Under the pieces are notes generated by a model. It was not told the origin of the DNA, did not search any database, and saw only the letters and a list, made by a program, of their open reading frames with translations. This document shows positions 35,236 to 47,063 of a stretch of 64,000 nucleotides of DNA, piece by piece; the first letter of the stretch is position 1, and each line of letters begins with the position of its first letter. The stretch comes from Xanthoparmelia taractica (taxonomy: Eukaryota > Ascomycota > Lecanoromycetes > Lecanorales > Parmeliaceae). Location: NCBI GenBank assembly GCA_033085395.1, contig JANQBS010000045.1:124001-188000 (forward strand). Reading direction: 5' to 3'. The position numbers and the translations under genes were made by a program.

Positions 35236-35784
35236 TCACACATGAAGAGAGGGCCCTTTATCACCGTAGATAGGGTCCCTCTCGAACCACCCTAAGCTCC
35301 CTATCCCCTCAACTTTCTCCTCTTCCCCTTCCTTTCCATAGCACATGTCCCAAGCTTTGCCTGTCGGGTAGCTCCCAACCATGTTGAAGCCTCCATCGAT
35401 ATCCCTCAGCAAACGGTGCGCCACACCTGCCGGCACAACCATGACATCTCCCTTCTCTAACACTGCCTCCACCCTCTCGGAATTCTCTTCCCCGCCGAAG
35501 CACAGCCTGGCCTTACCCGATGCAACACAAAGCACCTCATGAGAGGTGGAGTGGAAATGAGACTGACTGTACATGGTGTACCGCCACTGCGGGCTCACGA
35601 CTCCAACGGCTGAGAGATGGCTTTCCATTGCAGAGGCAGAAGCACTCGGATGGAAAGCAAAGTGGTAGATGAGGAGAGGCTTCTTCTGGATGGACGTGTT
35701 AGGTATGAGGTCGAACGCGGAAATCTGATGGGAGGACACGCGAAGGTCTTTGAGAGCTGTGAGAGGCGCTTTAGATGTAGTCAT
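35236..35784 (-). CDS. Small cupin-fold protein, 182 aa (YjlB-like)
   Basis: Single exon. I place the start at MTTSKAPLTALKD (35784). The frame stays open upstream to 35961, and a longer start at 35823 would add MRSSFAFLRTLST, which looks like a short mitochondrial presequence, so the longer form is a real alternative. The cupin core is visible: SHFHSTSHEVL (the HxH...E metal-binding motif), then GKARLCFGG, and GDVMVVPAGVAHRLL carrying the second cupin motif with its His. Related bacterial and fungal proteins are uncharacterised metal-binding cupins, so the substrate is unknown. The end, DPIYGDKGPSLHV, looks intact. Confidence 0.8.
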   Translation of the reverse strand: MTTSKAPLTALKDLRVSSHQISAFDLIPNTSIQKKPLLIYHFAFHPSASASAMESHLSAVGVVSPQWRYTMYSQSHFHSTSHEVLCVASGKARLCFGGEENSERVEAVLEKGDVMVVPAGVAHRLLRDIDGGFNMVGSYPTGKAWDMCYGKEGEEEKVEGIGSLGWFERDPIYGDKGPSLHV

Positions 35785-36094
35785 CGTTGACAAAGTTCTT
35801 AGAAATGCAAAAGACGAACGCATGAAGCTGTCGTATCGGGGAGGATGCAAATGGTCAGGACGCGCCTCCAGGCGAAGCTTATCTAGAGCCAGAATAGCTA
35901 CGTCATAAGCAATTTGAAAATAGGTACTCAAAGGTTTCACTACATGTCCAACGACGAACACGCTACCTGTACAGTCAAGAACCTTTCGTCAACGCCATGA
36001 ACAATGCGACTCCGATTCCCTATGCATAAACGACCCTCCCGAATGATGTACGAGAATAGTAGTCAAGAAAGCCATATAATGTCCAGGCTTTATG
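35785..36094. other. Short intergenic spacer
   Basis: 310 bases between two minus-strand genes. It contains either the cupin promoter or, if the longer start is used, part of the cupin coding region. Confidence 0.5.
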
Positions 36095-37411
36095 TCATCT
36101 CGTAGTAACCCGCTCTACAAGCCTGAGTCATCGTTAGCGAAGCTATTAGCCGGTCGAAATGTTCGATAGTGCTCACCTCATGACACTTATGGAAAAGGTA
36201 AGAAGCCACGCGACTAGTGCAATCAAGAGGACCGAAGCCAAGGCCTTCTGTCGGTGGCAGACCCGGGAATCGCAGTTCCCTTCGATAGCCTCGAAAGCCA
36301 GACTCAAGTTCGCAGAATCAAATACAATGAAGAAAAGATCCAAGAAGATGAGCCGCATCTTCGCTTTCGCAGGCCGTAAGCCAAGAGGTTTGCCAGAATA
36401 TTCATCGTAGGTGATGTAGAGCAGGTAGACCAGGGCAACGGCGTCCACGACGATCGCCATATTGGTTGACGGTGTAGAATCCATATCAGGGCTCTTATCT
36501 GTAATATGGTGAATTGAACATGCAAGAGCCAGCGCGACTGCTGAGAATGACCATACATTCATGCGAATGACCATTGGTACAATGGGATTCCGCAGAACCG
36601 TCCGCTGGACTCTGATGTACCATGCTCTCCTCTTTGCCCTGAACCTATACAAGCCTGCCGGATCCTTTTCAGGGTCTCCATCGGAAGCACCAGCGAGCCA
36701 AGGTCTTGCATAGTCTGGACCGTTCTGTTGCAGCCACTCTTCCGTAACAATCTCTCCACCTTCTGCTGAAATAGTCGGGTACGCAGAAGAGCTAACGTAT
36801 GCCCTCCACCGTGACCCCAATCCTCGTGCTGCATTACCAGCAAAAGGAGGAGTCGACTCCCACTCATGATCGTACAGACGGCCTCGAAACGGACCTGGAT
36901 TTTGGTTATGAGCAGCCGCCATGGTGCCATTGGGTTGGGCTATTATAGCGTCGGCGGGAGCGCGAGACAACGAGTGCGCTGCCCCGAGCAGATCTTCGTC
37001 GTCCTCATCAAGTGTATGTACCCAACCTAGATTGGGATACTGGTCATTAATAATTGCAACTTACGCATCAGAGCAGAGTTTTTGGCGTACGGGCAGACAA
37101 GGCTAATTGGAAGACTGACTTGGTATTGTTCTGACGATCCTCTGAGCGGCCCTGTCGTTAGCTACAGCATTACCGCCAGAAGAATGATACGTTGTTCCAT
37201 TCGAAGAAGAAGTCCGTAGCTTCTCCGGATCATCCGTTCCCTCTTCGACTATGGTCTTTTCGTTCAGAGGGTGCTCTGTAGACGTGTTCGAGGCGACGAC
37301 AGATGCCTTCTCCTGGTTTGCGCCTTGGCCATTCGAATGAGTTGTGGAAGGAGTGGAAGCGCGTAGCAAACTCGCTGCCCGCGATTGAAAGGATCCCTCT
37401 CCAAAAGCCAT
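36095..37411 (-). CDS. Four-pass membrane protein, SRF1-like (phospholipase D regulator), 389 aa
   Basis: Exons on the minus strand: 37411-37120, 37026-36177, 36122-36095; total 1170 nt. The last intron (GTGAGC donor, CTAAC branch, CTCAG acceptor) removes an early TGA and adds the tail LVERVTTR. The N-terminal 180 residues are hydrophilic and include GGEIVTEEWLQQNGPDYARPW, a block I associate with fungal SRF1-like proteins. Four hydrophobic segments follow: around SFSAVALALACSI, AIVVDAVALVYLLY, LIFLDLFFIVFD and VLLIALVAWLLTF. SRF1 in yeast is described as a regulator of phospholipase D (SPO14), and I transfer that by pattern memory only. An upstream in-frame stretch exists, so the start could lie further 5'. 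Divergent from the next gene, 335 bases apart. Confidence 0.7.
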
Positions 37412-37746
37412 TGATCTCACGGAAGTAGCGTAGGCAGGCTGTGAGCTCCAACAGCTTGTTTAGGGCCGGAGGCTCCAAAGAAAGGCAGATAGTGGAACCA
37501 TTGGGTGGAGTCCTGAACACTATCTGCGGATCATGATGGATAGAACTTATCATTAGAAAAGCTAGGGTACAAGAAGGAAAATCATTAAGTAGAAAGCAGA
37601 ATACTGGTTTTAAGAGTACAGCAAGAGTCTAGAGTGACGTTGTACAAGAAATTAAAAGGCTTGGCGAAGCCATGCCCAGCGCGTCCTAGAGACGTCAAAA
37701 TTATCCTCTACAGCGCAGTCTATAAGGACTTCTGTCCTAGCCTGCA
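37412..37746. promoter_or_regulatory. Divergent intergenic region
   Basis: 335 bases between the starts of the SRF1-like gene and the mitochondrial K+/H+ exchange-related gene. It must contain both promoters. Confidence 0.6.
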
Positions 37747-38735
37747 ATGCGCCTTTTCCTTTTACCAATCTCTACAAGACAAAGTCTCATCTACTGTCAA
37801 CGACGGACCCCCCAGCTATCTGAAAAAACCACCCTCTTGGATAGGGTGGCTACGAAAGGCGCGAACCTCTGGCTCAACTGGGAGAAGAAAGAGTCCGGCT
37901 GGCAGAAGAAGGTCACATCATATGGCAACAAGCTTTTTCAACGCTTGCCGTATGCAGAGTGGGGGTTGAAAAGTATACCGCCGTTGAGCGAGAGACGGAA
38001 ACAGGATGAGATCGAGGGCAAAGAGGAAGTCCGAATAGAGTATCCGGAGGCTTTCATTGACTCTGGCGAGGTCCACGATGCTTTGCAGAAGCTTGGAAGT
38101 AAGGAGAGACAGAGATTCCACACCAAGTGGCTCTGGGCAAGTGTTATCGGGATGCCAATCTCCGCGCCTGTGGCGTTGCTTCCAGTGTGAGTGGTCTTCT
38201 GTGTCAGAGCTCATCCCAGACATGTGTACGTATCTGACGCCGGTATGATATAGAGTGCCAAACCTGCCGTTCTTCTACCTCTGCTTTCGTGCTTGGTCCC
38301 ATTGGCGAGGTCAGTACAAAGCAAATCAACGAGTCCGGTTGTGGTGGCTGAATTGAAAAAGCAAGGAGTGGTTCAAAGCATTTGGAATTCTTAGTCGATA
38401 ACAAAATCGTCAAGCTGTCCCCTTCCAAGATTCTAGGTATGGCATATATGGAGGCCGCAATGGACGCGTCTATCAAAGAGCTTGATAAGGAAGTGGACAG
38501 CTTCCAATCCAGATCCAGCGCCAAGTCCGCCCCGGCCGAAACAGCGGAGAAAATGCTGTTGTCGGAATCCAGCGGTCAGCTTTTCGCTGGGTACCTTGAA
38601 GTCTCTGAGCTAGCAGTCGAGGTTGAGCGTGCGGTGTGGCAGGTGGAGAGAGCTCTGAAAGCGCAGCAGGAACGCAGAGTGGAGAAGGCAGAGCTTGATG
38701 ATGCCACTGGAAAACAATCAGAGCCTGAGCGATGA
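37747..38735 (+). CDS. Mitochondrial K+/H+ exchange-related protein, 289 aa
   Basis: Exons 37747-38186, 38254-38309 and 38362-38735, total 870 nt. It belongs to the fungal family represented by yeast YDL183C, linked to mitochondrial K+-H+ exchange. Family features: start MRLFLLPISTRQSLIYCQR, then WEKKESGWQKKVTSYGNK, PYAEWGLKSIPPL and the hydrophobic stretch GMPISAPVALLPVVPNLPFF followed by RAWSHWR. The proteins are thought to be in the mitochondrial inner membrane. The exon 3 acceptor is AAAG ending at 38361, chosen because it restores WRARSGSKHLEFL; the next AG breaks the frame. The C-terminal part is acidic, Lys/Glu-rich and variable. Confidence 0.85.
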
Positions 38736-39483
38736 CTTTGATGAGGTTTAAGCTCAATTTTGCTTAATCTTTGGGAATTAAATACATATTTCACTCTTCG
38801 AAAGCGACTCTTCTCTCTGTGGGTATGGCAACATTGTCACCCTTCGCATACAACGTGGTTGATGATTGCGTGTTAGTGCTCGGTCTTCTACTCTTTTTGA
38901 ATTTGTTCACAAACATCCGCAGACACTTTGTATTTTCTGCTTCAAAGGCTCCCCTGCTCCACGAGATTCATGCCTCGTTCATGCCAGTCTTTCGCTTTTA
39001 GTCGTCAGTATGAATTCAAGATTGTCTTATGAGGGAGAAGAGCACGCTTTGCTCCCTCCTGGTCCAAGCTGAGTAAACTCATACTTGCAGCTCAGGCATT
39101 CCGCTACCCTGGTGCCATCAGCGTGCTCTATTCTAGGGGCATCAAGAGTTAACGACTATGACCACCATAACCAAAAAGTCTCGTCTGTATCAATACATGT
39201 CACATTCGTGAATGAGTAACGGATTCGTCTTCTCACAAACAGTATCCAGGAAGTCGAATTCGAGAAGTCAAAGAATCAGAGTCTAAAATTCTACTAACGG
39301 TGGCCTCGTATAGAGTATATGGCCACAGTAATCCTTCCTGAGGTCTCTCTACAAATAAAAGTCCCCGGAAGGAGCTAGGTGTCTAACGATAATGCTCGCT
39401 TGCAATTTTCTCCGACCCTGAAGGACGTTCGATCCCTGAGCCAGTTGAAACGTTGCAAACGCGCTAACAGACCACTGTCCAAC
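38736..39483. other. Convergent intergenic region
   Basis: 748 bases between two genes that end toward each other. No supported gene; short plus-strand frames at 38771-39001 have no supporting features. Confidence 0.55.
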
Positions 39484-42211
39484 TCAGGCGGCCGACAGTG
39501 AGGCTTCTCTTTCCGCCATCAGTTTCTCAAAACCCTTGGTAAGCACCGCCACGGAGATATCAAGAGATTTACGCCATGGATTTCTGCGGGGCCACGACAT
39601 AGGCCGTCTTTCCGAGTTTGGAATTTTGATGTCTGAGACAGTGCCCGCACTGTAAAATTTCCCTTCGCTTCCTTGTTCCGATGCCGGCATCCAACCGACT
39701 CGTGGATGTCCTGTTGGGTACTCATACCTAGGCTGGTTCGATGACATCTTATGATTGGTGGTTATTGTATTGACTGCCTCTGTGCGTAAGGTAAGCTTAG
39801 ACGACCAGCCGCTCTCCAATGAACACGAATCCTCGTTGTGGGTGCGGTGGGCTGGTGTCAAGCATGGCTTCTTGCGTGACAAAGCAGTCTTGATGCGCTT
39901 GCGCTTGCTGGCTGTCTTTGGAATACTTCCGGTAGTTGGCGTGGGCATCGAGCAAAGTGGCTTTGGGGAAATTAACGTGGCGTTATCTTGATTTGCGGTC
40001 TCCGTTCGTTGAATGGTATTCCATTGGGCTCGGGACGGCGACGTCAAGTCCTTTGGGGATGTCAAAAAGCTGCCGCTCATATCGGTGTTTTCGGGGCCGG
40101 TACCCTGCAAATAAGCATAGCCAGCTTGCTGTACTTCGCTTGGTTGGCGTCCCAAATCCACATGTTGGCCGTGGAGCCTGGGGTCGAGTATCTTAGCATG
40201 GGAGGGATTCGTACCGACACTTGCTTCTGTACTTTGTGGTATTGCAAAGTCATCGAGTCTCAGAGTCCATTCTAGATTGAGCATGGCATTTGCTTCCGCT
40301 TGTAATCCCTTGACTTCGAATGCAACGCGATCTTCAAAGATCATGTCTTGACTATTGCCGATATCGTCTTGCAATTCGTGTCCAGCGAGGAAATTTGTAT
40401 CTTCGACATCCATGTTTTGCCACAGTCCAGCGGTTTTGTCGTTGAATATAGTCGGGACAGGATGATTGCCACTGAAAATTCGGTACGGGGTGAAGTCACG
40501 CAAGACATCTAAGAGAGAGGTGTATTGGCTATTGAGAGAAGAGGAAAATCAGTGCCTTAACTATTCGCATCATGTAGAGGTCATCCTTACTGTAAAGTGA
40601 AGATATTTTCGGTAGTACTATAGGGGGAAGGTTCGAAACAGGGTGTGAGATGTATTCCAGCAATGTCCAGAGCAGGTGATCGGTACGCCGATTCGAAAGC
40701 TTTTGGGCAAAGCCCCCTACCAAGGTTCTCAAGCTCGTCTAGATTTTGAGTAACGTTTTGCAGTAACCCACTCAAAGGGAGCTGATACGCAATTAGCCAC
40801 GCTCGTCTGTAGAGCTAGAATGAATGTACTGGGTCAGGATATCCTCCCTTGACGTCAATGAAACACCGAATCTCGGCGTGCATGTGACCCAAATTCTCGG
40901 CCAAGATGAACATCAGATTTGGGGTCCCTCGTCTATCACGATTGGCAAAACAGCATCCTCGAATGTGCTCGAAAATTTCGGCAATTGTGGAGGACGCCGT
41001 GCGGGCCAGCTGACAGAGAATCCCAACGACCAGGTGAAGAATTCTGTGGTCATTCATATGTGGCTGGCTTAGGGTGCATTCGTTTGGCCGACGCAACAAC
41101 GATATGCAGGCACAGAGACGTCAGCAAAGACGCTGAAAGGGTTTCCCCGTCAGTGTGAGAAGATTGATTTGCGATTGAGAGCATACCTCATACGAAGACA
41201 AATCGTATAACCCAGGTTTGGGTGCCATGCAGAGAGGTACATCAGTAGGAAAAATGGCATCCAACACGCCATCAAGATTGGACGAGTCCCAGAGGAAATA
41301 GAAGTCTTCTCGCAGCTCCGGTAATTGAATACGGTACGTCTGACTGTTTGAGACGACATCCTGTTCGGACTGAGGGTCCAACCTCAAGTCTACCTGCATA
41401 GTCCCAGAATGTTTAGGTGCATCCTGATAGTATCCAAGGAATGCAGCTATCCCTGTGTCCAGCCACTCTAAGGCATCTGTTAGCATGTTCACGTTACTTT
41501 CGATTGGGCTCACCTAGATCAAGTAGCTGAGGGGTTTCGATTGGTCCCTTGCAATAGCTAGTCTTGCCAATACATTGCATGCAGCGATTTGGCACTTTGC
41601 TTTCGGAACACTAGCATCGAAGGGTCAGCAGGCTAGCTCAGCTTGACGGCTGCCTAAGGCTCTACGCAGAATTGCCATGAAGAGAAAGAGGGTAGCATAC
41701 CTCCAACCTCTTGGTAAAGCATGGAGTACACGCTCTCATTGTCTTATCCTTCTTGGGTTTGGCCATAGAAGGGTCCTCAAAGACGAACTTTGTGTGCTTT
41801 TTGGAGCTCAATTCAGCCAACTGGACTTGCGAGGATGTCTCGAGGAGCAGAGGCCAACTACTTCTAGGTATTTCAACACTTGTCGAAGAAAGCGGTGTGG
41901 TCGAATATGACCTCGCGATTCCCTGCAACAGGAGATTAGCGCTTTCGGTTTCCTCGATGCGTGACGCTATTGGTTCCTACCGCGGACGAACCACTACTGG
42001 CGAAGCCCGGAAAGCATGAAGACATCGGGCTGGCAGACGTCGTGCTCGCATCCATCAAAGCGTTGAAGCGGAAATGCCGCCATTCTTCTGTACCAAAAGA
42101 CGGTACCGACGGTAATGACGCTGGCGCTGACGGGAACTCCTCATCGTTATCGTCACACTGCTGCCCAAGGCTGCTACGACTATTGTTCACCAACTGCGCC
42201 AACATGACCAT
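39484..42211 (-). CDS. Zn2Cys6 (Gal4-type) transcription factor, about 766 aa
   Basis: Proposed exons on the minus strand: 42211-41981, 41922-41701, 41610-41514, 41467-41187, 41063-40830, 40781-40591, 40528-39484 (2301 nt). The binuclear zinc cluster spans a splice junction: Cys142, 145, 152, 161, 164 and 171, spacing C-x2-C-x6-C-x8-C-x2-C-x6-C, exactly canonical. A nuclear DNA-binding regulator is therefore well supported; its target genes cannot be inferred. The middle region (YFLWDSSNLDGVLDAIFP) resembles the post-cluster domain of many fungal regulators. The intron 41186-41064 (123 nt) is uncertain: a better-looking acceptor inside it (TTTCAG ending at 41134) leads to an immediate stop. 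The last exon is disordered and basic. The start could be one of several Met codons before the cluster. Confidence 0.7.
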
Positions 42212-44229
42212 ATCAAAATGATCTGATTTCCCACAATGTCTTATCAACGACAGGAGAGGGCAAATGAAAGACGAGAGGATAGAAACTGTGATGAGTAGCT
42301 GCGTGAGAGGATGGCGTGAGTATATCAAGCTGTGCTTGGACTTCAGCTCATGAAGCTAGGATCACAACAAGTGAAAGGGACTAATGCCATAGGGGCTATA
42401 TGCGATGTGAAGAGATTGAGTATGGAAAGTACGAAAGATGTGGGGATTGTAGTGCAAATAAGAAGATGGGAAGATGGGAAGAAGAGGAAAATTGAAAGTC
42501 GAGCGATAAACGATGCCAGGATTGTCCGGCATAGTCGTTCTAGAAATTCCAATAAGATATTGACCTGGGCGCCTTGTAATCGCAAGATGATGAAGTGGTG
42601 GGGTTTCAGGAGATTGACGAATCAATAACAAGGATCCTGTCGCTGGCGCAGCCTGATGCTTCTCTAGCGACGACAAGGAACGGCCCCCAAAACTAACAAA
42701 CCTCTCCAATAAGGTACTTTTCCGGGGCTGAAGCTGCAGGGGAGTCTCGGTACTCCGTAGATTTGCACTACCTTTCCTTAGCATCCATATGCAGGCAACC
42801 ACCCTAGACAAGGAGAAAGCCAAAATTGGCTTAGTCCGATATGGATATCTGCCATATCGAGCCCATCTCCTACATACCTACATTAGTATGTCAGGTCGAG
42901 TAGAATAAGGTGAGCAACCCAAACCGCGACTCCAATTCGCAAGGCTTTATTCCTACTATGCTTCTTACCAGGCGCAAGGCCTGTGAATCACCAGGAATTT
43001 GCTGCATTCAGTTAATGCCCCACACTTCGGACAGAGTTACTCTACTCACCAAGTCCGAGATTGATGCAACAGGATTTGCATATCGTTGCTTCCTACCTGC
43101 GGCCTTTCCAATACACTTTGCCCAAGTCGGTATTAAATTTAGGACGACGTTGAAATAGAGAAGATGCCATGTTCGGAGTGAAGCAGCTTCAGTCTTCCTT
43201 CCTGTTTATCCAAAGCACAAATCTCTGGCTCTTTCCTATTTTCCGGAAAGTTTCTGAATTTCGTTCTCTCTTTAATAACCCTCTCCATCCGTTTCCAAAA
43301 GCCTAGATCAATTATGAGACCATAGTTTCCTGATCATCCATCTTACACTAACGTAAATTTATCGCCATAAAAGACTTTCGACATCGTGCTCAAGTATCAA
43401 CAGAGTCGAACCACTGCAGCATGACGTGGGTTGTTGCCCTTCATGAAGCTGGTCTGCTACTAAATGTGAGCATGGTTTAGTGAATTTGAGCTTCAGAAGG
43501 GTGCGCAGTCGTCCAGGGTATCCGTTCACAAGACTGCGACGATACCATCCCCAGCAATGGTCACATATCTCAAGGAACACGATGCCTACAAATCCTTCCT
43601 TGTGGGTGGACGTTTAGCAAGCAGAATTGACAACCGAGAGGCTGAATCGAAGACAGATCATGCACGGGACAGCGTGGACGACGATCAATCCCTTAGTATG
43701 AGTGGGTATCTTTCCACCTCCATCAGTGATACTGTACAAACATTGATTGATTGCGGGACAGAAAGACCGAAAATGTGAGTCCGAAGGCTGGGTTGGTTAC
43801 TCCTGTAGATGAGGTCAACGGATGAAAGGAGGCGCATTCGGTTTGGTAGGATGTATGAGTAGAGAGGAGGCCGTTCTTAGGCTAGGAAGCGCGGAAGCTG
43901 ATGGACGTTGGGGCTCCCTTGTTCTCTGCGGGCACTAGATACTTGAGGGAAGTATCTAGACAATACTCGATGCTTTTTCTCGAAAGGACTCACATGAGTC
44001 ATTCAATAATGCGAATAAATTCAGGGGTTCCTGTGTCAGTCTTATGGCAACTCACCTTTTAATGCAATACTCCATCAAGCCTACATCTTGAGCATAGGTG
44101 CTTTCCGATTTGGCTGTCACCTTCCATCTCGCAAGCACAAACCATCGAATTCCCCTAAAATATTAGCATAGTATTCCGGGTGTTCACGCAACATCATATC
44201 TTTATCCTCTTAGCCTCGAGAATCACCAT
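42212..44229. other. Intergenic region without a supported gene
   Basis: About 2 kb containing only short frames (for example 42332-42628, 42910-43158, 43557-43778 plus). None is convincing. It includes the promoter of the Zn2Cys6 gene on its left side and one TACTCCGTA nonamer at 42751-42759. Confidence 0.55.
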
Positions 44230-44433
44230 ATGAAGTCATCTGCATCCACGACCATGTCGCAGCCCACAATAGCAGAACTCCCGAAATCACTTCGCTTTCT
44301 CACCAACGCTAGCTTGTCCAATACGTCGTAAGTATGCTCTATTTCAGCCCTTAATGCATTCCCAGATAATGCTGCGATCCGGACTCTTTGTGAAATCGTC
44401 TTTTCTTCCCGTCGTGCACCTTGCATTTGTCCC

Positions 44434-45507
44434 ATGCTTCGACTGATTTGGCAGAAAGAAGATGCTTACTCGTCTTTTAGTATAAAGTACGGCACGCGGA
44501 ACATATCACGGAAGAATGAGGGTCCAGTTCAAGCTTCAATGCCACCTCCACCCGTTACAATGGCTGCCTCCAAGCTCAGAATACAGGACCACCAGCAGGT
44601 GATCAAGCTAAAAGACAAGATCATTGACGCACTCCAAGCCGAGAAACGCTCATACCTGTCTGCCGCAGCTGAAGAAGCCGCAAAAAGAGCACATACCAAG
44701 GTGAACACCTTGTGGCGCAAGCACCGCGCCCTGCCCTCCACGCCATGGTTATGTCGTAGCGAAGGAACTACCCAAAATAAAAATGGTAACATCAACATCG
44801 AGAAAATGATTTTCTTCAGCGAGTACCAAATAGCGATGTGAGAAAGTCGAGAAGATGAACGCGGAAGCCGGGCGAGCAGAGGCTCGGGTCCAAACGCTCC
44901 AAAACGAGCAGAGAGATGCGTACCGCAAGACGCGAAAAATGACCGAGGTAGCGAAGGACTTAGAAATTAAGGTTACAAGGGAAACGATAATCAAGGCTGC
45001 CAGGTCTTTTCCCAAAGAGGACCAGGAGGCGACAACCCCGAATAGGCACACAACGATATCAGATGATGTGAACATGGCAGAGCCCTCGATCGCTACTGCC
45101 CCTAAGACTAGGCGACTGGTACTGAATCCACCAAAGCGAGAGCGATCCCCGTCCATGGAAAACCGTCGCCCTTACCAGCCAAGATCAAGCCAGCCAAAGC
45201 AAAAGAAGTCCGTAGCAGTGGAGTGCATTCTGCTGAGATTGGGCCAACCAAAAAGAAAGGATCTCGAACAGAGTCAATTGCCCTTGAAGAATTTTCGATC
45301 CCGCGGACTGAAATTGAGCCAGCCAAAGCCTCAGAAAGTCGAGGAAAACTGCAGGTTAATCTGTGGTCGGGTCCTCAAAGCCTCGACGAAAACAAGGAAA
45401 TAAGGGAAGCCATCTTTCCTGTTGGCACGCTCATGGAAATCAGCTGCCGCAAGCGCTATCGTGTTGAGCATCAGGATGAGTGCAAGCGAGTAATAGGGAA
45501 ATGTTGA
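44434..45507 (+). CDS. Coiled-coil/Lys-rich orphan protein, 298 aa or longer, 5' end unresolved
   Basis: Exons 44434-44700, 44834-45067 and 45112-45507 join in frame (897 nt). The introns use GTGAAC donors and TAG acceptors. Residues about 50-90 (LRIQDHQQVIKLKDKIIDALQAEKR, here quoted only in part as KLKDKIIDALQAEKR) and AGRAEARVQTLQNEQRDAYR form probable coiled coils. The C-terminal half is Lys/Pro/Glu-rich and disordered. I do not recognise it. The frame is open upstream of 44434, and an attractive upstream exon (ATG 44230 to the GTAAGT donor at 44328, acceptor CAG ending 44347) arrives in the wrong phase by one. So either the start is internal, an exon is missed, or a one-base indel is present. 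Confidence 0.5.
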
Positions 45508-47063
45508 TCTTTCGCCGAAGTGTCATGTTGAAATCTGAAAAACATCTCTATCTGACACAATCCAGACCCTCAATGATGATGGCCTCTCGTTATCCCCGTC
45601 TCTTCTCCGCTTTTGTCTCCGCTCTGCCTTCTGAGCCGTATTCGTGACATATTCCGCTTCGCTGCCCTCTTTGTATTCTTATTCTCGCAGTTTCATTCCC
45701 AGATCCCACTTTCCCAGGGTCTGTGAACTCCTTGCCAGGCTCAACCGTTGCTTCGTTTCTAGATTCCGTTTCCCCGTACTTGTGGGTTTTGGCTTATCCT
45801 CCACGGCTGTCTCGTTTTTAGACACCGTATTCCCAGATTTTGTTGGTTGAGCGCTTTTTGGCGGCTTACGGTCCCTTCGTGAACTGCTTGATGGTCTAGA
45901 TCGAGCATGAGTTTGTGGTGCTCACGTGCTTGAGCTTAAGCAATGTGCTCCCGTTCCTACTCTTGGGTTTGCCGCTGCGAAGGAGCTCGTCACTGTTCAT
46001 GGCATCGAAGCAGAGACCCCCTGTTGTAGCGTCATCAATTGCTCTTCAGTGCTGCATGTTCTGGTATTGGGCGTGAAGGACGCTTAGTGGTCGAATTGAT
46101 GTTTGTTTGGAATTGGCGTGGGAGGAAGGATTTCCAACAGAGATGCCACAGCAACATCGTGTGCAGGGTTAAAGACCTTCATATAGTGCGATAGTTGATT
46201 CGGCAAACAGTAAGCAGGGCTGATATCAAAATTACCTTGAAACGGCCTTGATCAGCGCAAAGCCAGCCAAGATGTCACTTTAAAATTGTCGACTCATATT
46301 CCGGACTCGCTCCTACGAAAGGTAAATGCCGAGATAAGTCAGGCATCTTTCCTTAGCTTCCGTGAACGCCTGCTAACATTACAAGGCACGAGTTGCTCCC
46401 TCTCCAGAACGAATCCGGCTCCACTTGATACTTCCCAGTTTCAAAGCCTACCTCTTCACGGCCATCTACTCGCCTTCGCATGAGCAAGGAATAAACGATG
46501 AACGCCCGCGATACTGCGCAGAAGGGCGCCATGACTACTGAGGGAGCAAAAGCCAAGGAGATCGGACCGGGAAGGGCGTGGGGATGGCTTCGAATCATGA
46601 AGTCGGTTGGAGCTAACGCACGCAAAGGAAAAGTACCTTACCAGCATGAATATCGCAAGCAGCTACTCGCAAAGGCTGCAAAAGCTGCGAGCGCAACTTA
46701 CGGTAGCATTCACACAAACTGTTAGTGCGCACCTCTGAATCTGATCCGCACAGATTGGGAGCCATCATGCAGATCGTCGCCTCCGGACGTGGCAGCTGTC
46801 CACAAGGATTGGCTGAAAACCTGGTGCATGGGGAGATAGAGAGGCCTGCTGAATATATTGATCCTCGTTCATGATCTTCTGCAGAGGGTATCATCCTTAT
46901 TACAGCACTATTGGAATTGTAGCTTGACTGAATGTTCTTTGGCTCTTCGGTCCGAAAAGAGCCGCGATTGCCGCGCTAGCGACGCTGTTCTAGCCTCAAT
47001 GGGTGCATACCCGAGAGCGAGCAGTTGAGCATGCTCTAGTCATCATGTCGTGAACACAGAATA
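45508..47063. other. Intergenic region; one weak small-protein candidate
   Basis: 1.56 kb upstream of END3. The best candidate is a 75-codon plus-strand frame at 46498-46725 (Lys/Ala-rich, starting MNARDTAQKGAMTTEG). It has reasonable composition but no recognisable family, so I do not list it as a gene. A 68-codon frame at 45644-45850 looks random. Confidence 0.5.
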
